Positions 57,606 to 64,000 of a DNA stretch of 64,000 nucleotides are shown here, piece after piece; position 1 is the first letter of the stretch; each line of letters begins with the position of its first letter. Where the stretch lies: contig CM054181.1 in the NCBI GenBank assembly GCA_028829895.1, positions 68,753,759 through 68,817,758 of the forward strand. Reading direction: 5' to 3'. Position numbers and translations under genes: made by a program. The stretch is from Sinotaia quadrata. Taxonomy: Eukaryota; Mollusca; Gastropoda; Architaenioglossa; Viviparidae. The notes beneath the pieces are model-generated. The model was given only the letters and a program-made list of their open reading frames with translations, ran no database searches and was not told the origin of the DNA.

Positions 57606-58829
57606 ACACAAGTTCAAGATGTTTCTCAGTCCAACCATGTGTAGAGTGGAATTAATTTGGTTCGTCAGAAAAAAAAAATGTTAGTTTTCACCCCGCCAAT
57701 CTTTTTTTGGTCACCTAATTCATCAATCAATGATATTTACAATATCTCGCCCACTGTTCCTATAACTTTGATGGACAGATGCTCAAATGTAGGCATACGC
57801 ACTGGTCAAAACTCTTTATTCATGTGATTATTTCCTGTTCATACCCTTTTTGGTCTGCATGCCATCTGACATACTCCTAATTGCAGTCAACACTTCCCTA
57901 CACATACTATACAAATATAGTTAATTATTCAGAATAGTGACAATATAGTTAATTATTCACTATAACAACAAGCAAATTAGTTGACATTGCCTTCTGGAAT
58001 TTGTGGCGTCATCTCTCCCTCTTAATTAATTAACAAACATTCATTTATATACGGTTCGTTTCCTATCCCCCCCCCCACGCCCCCGCTAATTTCAATTAAC
58101 AAGATACGGAAAGTCACACATGTATTTAGCCGTAGGTCTCGTATCATGAAGTCAAGGTCATATAAGCTCAAGCATTACATAATGTAAATAAGTTTGCATT
58201 GATTTCCACAAGTCTATTCACCTAGAAAAGTTTTATTTAAAAAAAAAAGTCAAACTTTATAAAAGTACAAGCAGACAAACAAAAACACCGAGCCTGTAAA
58301 GCAGGTTGGACATTTTTTGCTTCGGTTTGCCTCAAGAAAGTTTTCTCTCTGTATGAGGTCCAATTGCGCGAGAATAGAAGAAAGGTAAGAAAACAGGGGT
58401 TCTCTTTACATCCATTTTAAGTGCCTAGTTGAGATTTTTACTTTCTTTTCCATGTCTGATTAAGTATATATACGGGTCAGATTGCTTGTATTAATTTGCT
58501 TTTAAGTCCAGAGAGCTCGTTTGAAACTGTGTCTTGAAACACAAAACTCGGAGACTCTCTACGATCCTCAAGGGGAATCAAAACCGATCTCTTCCGGCTA
58601 CGAAAAATGTTGTTTGTTTCCTAGTATAGCCCTAAAAAAATTGTATTACATGTCTACCATAAATATCTCTGATGAATTTTGTTTTAATTAGTTCTTGTGT
58701 GCCATGTCTGACGCCTATTGCTCGCTTCAACATTCTATAGAAAAAGAAATATCTAAGCACTAAGACATAAACAGGTACACAGTGTACTTCAAGGAGCAAA
58801 TTTATAGCACGACTTCTTCAGATATTACG
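57606..58829. other. Unassigned sequence
   Basis: Unique AT-rich DNA with a C run near 58067-58076 and a duplicated AATATAGTTAATTATTCA at about 57915-57960. No gene. Confidence 0.4.
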
Positions 58830-59030
58830 AGCAGCAGCAGAAATAGCAGGATTCGGCAAAGTAGCAGGATTATGATGAGTGAAAAGGATAACAGAAGCAA
58901 AGGATAAGTAGCATAAACAAGAAACCTAGCAGGATTAGGAGTAGATGAAATAGCGGAAGTAGGAGTAGCAAGGAAGGTAACAGGATTAGGAAAAGTAGGA
59001 GTAGTAGTATTAGGATGAGAAGTAGTGTTA
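58830..59030. repeat. Degenerate GTAGCAGGATTAGGA repeat
   Basis: Purine-rich copies of AGTAGCAGGATTAGGAGTAG recur with irregular spacing. Confidence 0.7.
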
Positions 59031-59043
59031 GTTGGTAATATTT

Positions 59044-59185
59044 GAAGTGTTAATTCATGTTTATAATGTTGAAATGATAGTGTGACGTGTTCTGTGGCTT
59101 TAATTATAATATTGAAATGGTAATGTAACGTTTTCTATGGCCGTAATTATAATGTTGAAATGGTAAGAAGACGCGTTCTTTGGCC
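59044..59185. repeat. About 55-bp minisatellite, 3 copies
   Basis: TTATAATGTTGAAATGGTAA and ACGTGTTCTGTGGCCATAAT segments recur three times. Confidence 0.9.
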
Positions 59186-59309
59186 ATAATTATGTACAAT
59201 TTATAGGTGAAATACTTTTTCAGTTCGAACAAGGCTAAATATTTTTTCAATATCTTTTGAATTTCAGTTTCTACTCCGGGTTAGAAATTAACTACTCGGA
59301 ATGCTATTT

Positions 59310-59582
59310 ATATTTCAACAGTTAACTGTATGCAGTCTGACAGGGTAGTAGTATTGGTCGGTAGCTGGACATGTTTATATTTTAACAGTTAACTGTATGC
59401 AGTCTGACAGGATAGTAGTATTGGTCGGTAGCTGGACATGTTTATATTTCAACAGTTAACTGTATGCAGTCTGACAGGGTAGTAGTATTGGTCGGTAGCT
59501 GGACATGTTTATATTTCAACAGTTAACTGTATGCAGTCTGACAGGGTAGTAGTATTGGTCGGTAGCTGGACATGTTTATATA
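59310..59582. repeat. 67-bp minisatellite, 4 copies
   Basis: Four nearly identical units containing the perfect 12-bp palindrome ACAGTTAACTGT, then ATGCAGTCTGACAGGGTAGT and CGGTAGCTGGACATG. Confidence 0.97.
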
Positions 59583-59712
59583 CCAGTTATGTATCGCAAT
59601 AGAACTGTTCTTTCTTTAGAAATATTTCTGCAATATTTCTATAGGATTTTGTAGTAAGAATATTGTCCTTATAAACATACATTATTTTTCTTCTCAGGTA
59701 TATGACGTGAAC

Positions 59713-59713
<1 letters not shown>

Positions 59714-59769
<56 letters not shown>

Positions 59770-59835
59770 GTGGACAGATAGGTGGATGGATGGATGGATG
59801 GATGGATGGACGGACGGACGGACAGACAGATATAA
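59714..59835. repeat. (GATA)n-(GGAT)n-(GGAC)n microsatellite
   Basis: About 13 GATA units, then GGTGGACA, six GGAT-type units and GGAC units: a stepwise change of motif along the tract. Confidence 0.97.
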
Positions 59836-59984
59836 TATATATCTTACTATCGGGTTCTTGCATATCAGATGTCTTGAAAACTATGACTTATTTGTAAACA
59901 CACTCGTGATTATTTCATGACATTCAACATTTCATGCTCCACTCGTGTTTATCAAAAGTATCACTAAGAATCCAAACAACGTTT

Positions 59985-60172
59985 GATATGTTCTTGCCAG
60001 TCAGGTTTGTTATTAAAGATCCTGTGATATGTTCTTGCCAGTCAGGTTTGTTATTAAAGATCCTGCCGACGTATGATATGTTCTTGCCAGTCAGATTTGT
60101 TATTAAAGATCCTGCCGACGTTTGATATGTTCTTGCCAGTCAGGTTTGTTATTAAAGATCCTGCCGACGTTT
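59985..60172. repeat. 45-49-bp minisatellite, 4 copies
   Basis: Units TTTGATATGTTCTTGCCAGT plus CAGGTTTGTTATTAAAGATC and CTGCCGACG. The first lacks the CCGACG tail. Confidence 0.95.
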
Positions 60173-60457
60173 GCAAATATTCTGATCAGTGATAGCACAC
60201 CTTATCTTCAGAAATGGTATTTCTTTTCACATATCTGTTTAAAGACTTGTCTTCCATTAGATATTCTTGAATACCTAGTACATAATCTTCCATTATGCAT
60301 TACTAAATACCAAGAATTTTGTTCAGAAACTTCCATTTTAAGAAAAATGTTAGTATCATATTATCATTAAAGTTGAAACATAGTTTCAAACAAAATGTTT
60401 GTCAAACATCAGATATGTTTCGATAAAGGGTTGTCCCACCTTCTAGCATTTTACACG
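60173..60457. other. Unassigned AT-rich sequence
   Basis: Unique AT-rich DNA. The 82-codon plus frame at 60122-60370 begins in the repeat and has no recognised domain. Confidence 0.35.
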
Positions 60458-60489
60458 CCCCCCCCCCCCCCCCAAAAAAAAAAAAAAAA
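60458..60489. repeat. Poly-C / poly-A junction
   Basis: Sixteen C followed immediately by sixteen A. Length in such runs is prone to sequencing error. Confidence 0.9.
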
Positions 60490-61403
60490 TAAACAAATTC
60501 TACAGCTAGTATCAGAACTTTGAAAAAACATTTCTCTAAAATCATTATTTTGTTTCTTCCAGAAATTAAAAACGTACCAATGTACAAAAATATCTTTAAT
60601 ATATTGCACACACAATTGTGTTCTTAAATTCGATAGTACGCTTTCATTATTTTGGATTATTTGTACTCAACTTTAATTGGATGTGATGACGAGGTAACTA
60701 ATGATGACATGGAGATGATGATGGCGACAATATAAAAGACGAAACTGACTATTCCCGGAAGAAACTACGACCGTCAGCTCTCAGTGAACTTATTCTCTCG
60801 CTGTGCATCTGAGTGTTATTGCATGTCTGTGCGCGTGTCTGTGTGTGTTTCGAGTTTTCTAGGCATATATATTTACATATCATGTGTTGATTGTGCATGT
60901 AGTACGTTTTGTGTAATCCGGAATGTGCGTGTGTATTTGTGTATATATTAATAGAAGAGGAGAATACATTCTTACATATTTGAATGTAAGAAAGTGGGGT
61001 TTTACTTTTCAAGTTAAAATTTCAGTTTACCTGGAGAGGAAGGTCATAAAATGCGTTTAATGGTGGAGAAGTAATGAGATGTGGAGAGATTAGGGAAGGA
61101 TTAGGTGAGAGAAGTCTGGTAATTTATTTCTTTCGTCGAGAGGACAAGGGTTAGTTATCATCTGACTTAAAATGACTGTGTTATATTTCTAAGAGGAGAG
61201 AGAGGGGGGGGGGGAAGAGAAAAGGAGGAAGAGTAGGTAGAAAAAAAAAGTTGAAAATGCGTAAGGAAGCAACAGTCTCAACTTAAATTAGTTTTAAGAA
61301 GTGTATGTAGTGGACAGTTATTCAGCTAGAATTGATTTTCCAGACGTCAGCACTGTGCTAAATTGATCAGGTCTGTGAGCTGCATTATGCATTGTAAATT
61401 TCC
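60490..61403. other. Unassigned sequence
   Basis: Unique DNA with an impure TG-rich stretch (60825-60945), a G run (61205-61214) and a purine-rich stretch (61030-61250). No gene. Confidence 0.4.
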
Positions 61404-61488
61404 TTGGCAAGAGGGCCTCACAGTTTTGCTGGAATGAGGACCTCACAATTACGTTAGCAAGAGGACCTCACAATTTCGCTTAAAGTGA
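61404..61488. repeat. About 28-bp minisatellite, 3 copies
   Basis: GGCAAGAGGGCCTCACAGTT-type units; the GACCTCACAATT core repeats. Confidence 0.88.
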
Positions 61489-62141
61489 TTTTCGGGGTGG
61501 AAGGATGAAATAACGTGTTGTATTGTTGTAGCGTAATTGGAGTGATTCATCTGTTACATATTGTACCGCAGTCATTCAGGGCGCGTTCGAGAATGATTTC
61601 TGAACTCCAAGATATCGATCTAGTCATCCTAATGCCTGATTAGATGCGACCTGTTGATGGTCGACAACTACATATAACTATCGCACCTTCCTTACCCCCC
61701 TCCCTGACTCAAGGATAATCAATTAAGAATTGCACCACAGTATAAATTAATTAAAGAGCTATGGGATCCATGATAGCTGATAGGTATGCAAAGTGTTAAT
61801 GGAAACCAAACTGCAATCATCTTCAGCACCTGCCACCCCTCCCCCATAACACTCTCGTAACCCGCTCCCACTCACCCGCACACACGCACCCTCCAATCTC
61901 CAGCTTCAAATCGACTCCAGCCGAAAGTGCTTCCCATAAGTTGTCAATTTCAGTAATGATCTCCTTGCTTGTTTCTTTTGTTCGATTCGTTAAAAGAAAT
62001 GTTAGGAAATAATAAATATTTTTCATTTTTTATTTCTTTATCAAATGCACATAAATATTATTGTCATCTGAAATGAAAGCTTGCATATGGCGCCTTTAAG
62101 GATGTAGAACATCCTTCCATATATCAACATACAGACTAGAA
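61489..62141. other. Unassigned sequence
   Basis: Unique DNA; no gene or array. Confidence 0.4.
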
Positions 62142-62280
<139 letters not shown>

Positions 62281-62349
62281 AACATTTAATTCACTTTTAC
62301 AATTATTGCAATGCTTTATGTAAACTTGAATATGATTCTGTTTATAAAT

Positions 62350-63250
62350 GAGATTTTCTCGCACATAGAGATGTAAATGTTGATGCTTATATTGCAGGCT
62401 AAATACAGTGCACAAACACTAATGCTCATATCATAGGCTAAATAAAGTACACATGTACTATTGTTGATAGTACAAGCTAAATGCAGTGCACATATACTGA
62501 TGTTCATATTACAGACTAAATACAATGCACACATACTAATGTTAATATTGTAGGTAGTAGAGTGAACATGCACTAATGTCATATTGTAGATTAGTAAGTG
62601 CTATGTACTATTGCTTACATTATACTACAGTGAACATGTATATTTACTTACATTATACTACAGTGAACATGTATATTTACTTACATTATACTACAGTGAA
62701 CATGCATATTTACTTACATTATACTACAGTGAACATGTATATTTACTACAATGAACATGTATATTTGTATATTTACTTACATTATACTATGGTGAACAGA
62801 TCTATTTACTTATATTTGTGTAATTCCATACAAAACTATATTTACTTATATTTGTGTAATTCCATACAAAACTATATTTACTTATATTTGTGTAATTCCA
62901 TACAAAACTATATTTACTTATATTTGTGTAATTCCATACAAAACTATATTTACCTATATTTGTGTAATTCCATACAAAACTTTATTTACTTATATTTGTG
63001 TAATTACATACAAAGTTATATTTACTTATATTTGTGTAATTACATACAAAACTCTATTTATATTGTACTGCAGTACACATACACATTTAGTTACACTGGA
63101 CTGCACTACAGATATATCTATTTATATGTACTGCACTACAGATATATTTATTTATATGTACTGCACTACAGATATATTTATTTATATGTACTGCACTACA
63201 GATATATTTATTTATATGTACTGCAATACAGGTTTATTTATTTACAAGTA
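62350..63250. repeat. Serial minisatellite: about 40-, 34-, 36- and 30-bp blocks
   Basis: Four adjoining arrays. 62350-62620 has about 40-bp units with TGCACATATACTGATGTTCA. 62625-62800 has 34-bp units TACATTATACTACAGTGAAC plus ATGTATATTTACTT. 62795-63055 has 36-bp units ATATTTACTTATATTTGTGT plus AATTCCATACAAAACT. 63060-63250 has 30-bp units TGTACTGCACTACAGATATA plus TTTATTTATA. Neighbouring blocks share ACTACAG or ATATTTACTTA, so they look derived from one another. The 225-codon plus frame across them is an artefact of periods and low stop content. Confidence 0.93.
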
Positions 63251-63280
63251 TAATCCATGTACTCGTAAGTTATTTTCTCT

Positions 63281-63442
63281 ACCTGATTTCTGATCAAACC
63301 ACTGGACAGGTTTAAAGCCAAATCGATTACTCTGGCGATATTACAACATGAAAAAATGTTGTTTTTTTCCATCTGCTTTCTGATCAACCCACTGGCTGAG
63401 TTCAAAGCCAATCGATCGTTCGGGCAATGCTTAGCGAACATG
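63281..63442. repeat. About 80-bp tandem duplication, diverged
   Basis: Two copies with TTTCTGATCAAACCACTGGA / TTTCTGATCAACCCACTGGC and AAAGCCAAATCGAT / AAAGCCAATCGAT. Confidence 0.88.
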
Positions 63443-63569
63443 AAAGTGCCTTGGTTTGGGAATTATTGCTGGACAGTTTAACAGAATAATATTCGGATCC
63501 CATTTCTGTGATGAGTTCTTGAAAACTTTGGATTATATGCTGGACAATAACGATGTTCTCCACTGTCAG

Positions 63570-63900
63570 TGCGCTGTTTCAAAGCGTAGAAAAGGGAGTT
63601 ATATATGCATTTGCTGTTTCAAAGCAGAGAAAAGGAGTATATATAGGGGAGTTTTGTATATATATGTATACATATATGTGTTGCTTCAAACCCATAGAGG
63701 CATAGACAAAGGAGACATATATGCAATCGCTGTTTCAAAGCATAGACAAAGGAGTAATTTATAAATTTGCTATTTCAAAGCATAGACAGGTGAGTTATAT
63801 ACATACATTTGCTCTTTGAAACCATAGACAGGGGGTATATAAATATTTGTTTCAAATACGTGTTCTCTTAATCCATAGAAGGGGCATTAACATATACTTT
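63570..63900. repeat. About 40-bp minisatellite, 7-8 copies
   Basis: Units of GCTGTTTCAAAGCATAGACA plus AAGGAGTTATATATGCATTT, becoming diverged to the right. The 102-codon frame at 63456-63764 partly overlaps it and is not called. Confidence 0.9.
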
Positions 63901-64000
63901 CACAGAAAAGAAAGAAATATTTTCGGTTTCACACTAAATGCGAAGGAGTAATGCATGCTAGATGATTAAAATTAAATGAGAGAGAAAAATATATTTTGGA

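Noticed and set aside
62576..63253. 225-codon ORF as a tyrosine-rich protein
   Set aside because: Covers three arrays with unrelated unit lengths that happen to be or average near multiples of three; low-complexity with no domain.

Overview
This is AT-rich eukaryotic (almost certainly metazoan) nuclear DNA and it carries no intact protein-coding gene that I can recognise. Three things point to an animal, and more tentatively to a lophotrochozoan such as a gastropod mollusc. There is a decayed non-LTR retrotransposon 3' end, a decayed animal-type Mutator-like transposase, and abundant (GATA)n and (CA)n microsatellites with at least one tRNA-derived SINE head. The short motif GGGAGATAAT and its variants, which I remember as frequent in molluscan non-coding DNA, also occurs several times. 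The species assignment is inference only.

The dominant content is tandem repeats. From about 1.5 kb to the right edge the window is a near-continuous series of more than sixty separate minisatellites, mostly with periods of 20-76 bp and 2-20 copies. Most have unrelated units and are separated by a few hundred bases of unique AT-rich sequence. Four (GATA)n tracts, about ten (CA/TG)n tracts, polypurine/polypyrimidine tracts and Z-DNA-prone CA/CG tracts are interspersed. Nearly every long open reading frame is a translation of a repeat whose period is divisible by three, and is not a gene.

Layout: 0-3.4 kb has a 36-bp array, a LINE relic (2.17-2.62 kb) and a CTTT tract. 4.4-8.1 kb has two related 36-bp arrays and a 20-bp array. 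8.5-9.9 kb has 28/56-bp arrays. 11.2-17.6 kb has several short arrays and a minus-strand tRNA-like SINE head. 19-24.3 kb has GATA tracts and, at 21 kb, a CpG-dense patch with a CRE and a consensus splice donor (possible promoter and first exon). 24.6-34 kb is almost all arrays. 34.1 kb has a dispersed-repeat copy with a G-quadruplex, and 34.8-35.5 kb a Mutator-like transposase relic. 36.4-50.5 kb is arrays again, including a perfectly uniform 38-bp array at 40.2 kb. 51.0-53.6 kb has arrays whose units look like 3' splice sites, leading into a possible terminal coding exon (53.65-53.85 kb) with a polyadenylation signal at 54.58 kb. 55.4-64 kb is arrays.

The best single biological hypothesis is that the plus strand from about 21 kb to 54.6 kb includes introns of one or more genes whose small exons are embedded in minisatellites. 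The evidence is splice-site consensus and composition only, so these entries have low confidence. No CRISPR array, prokaryotic operon, rRNA or intact tRNA gene was found.
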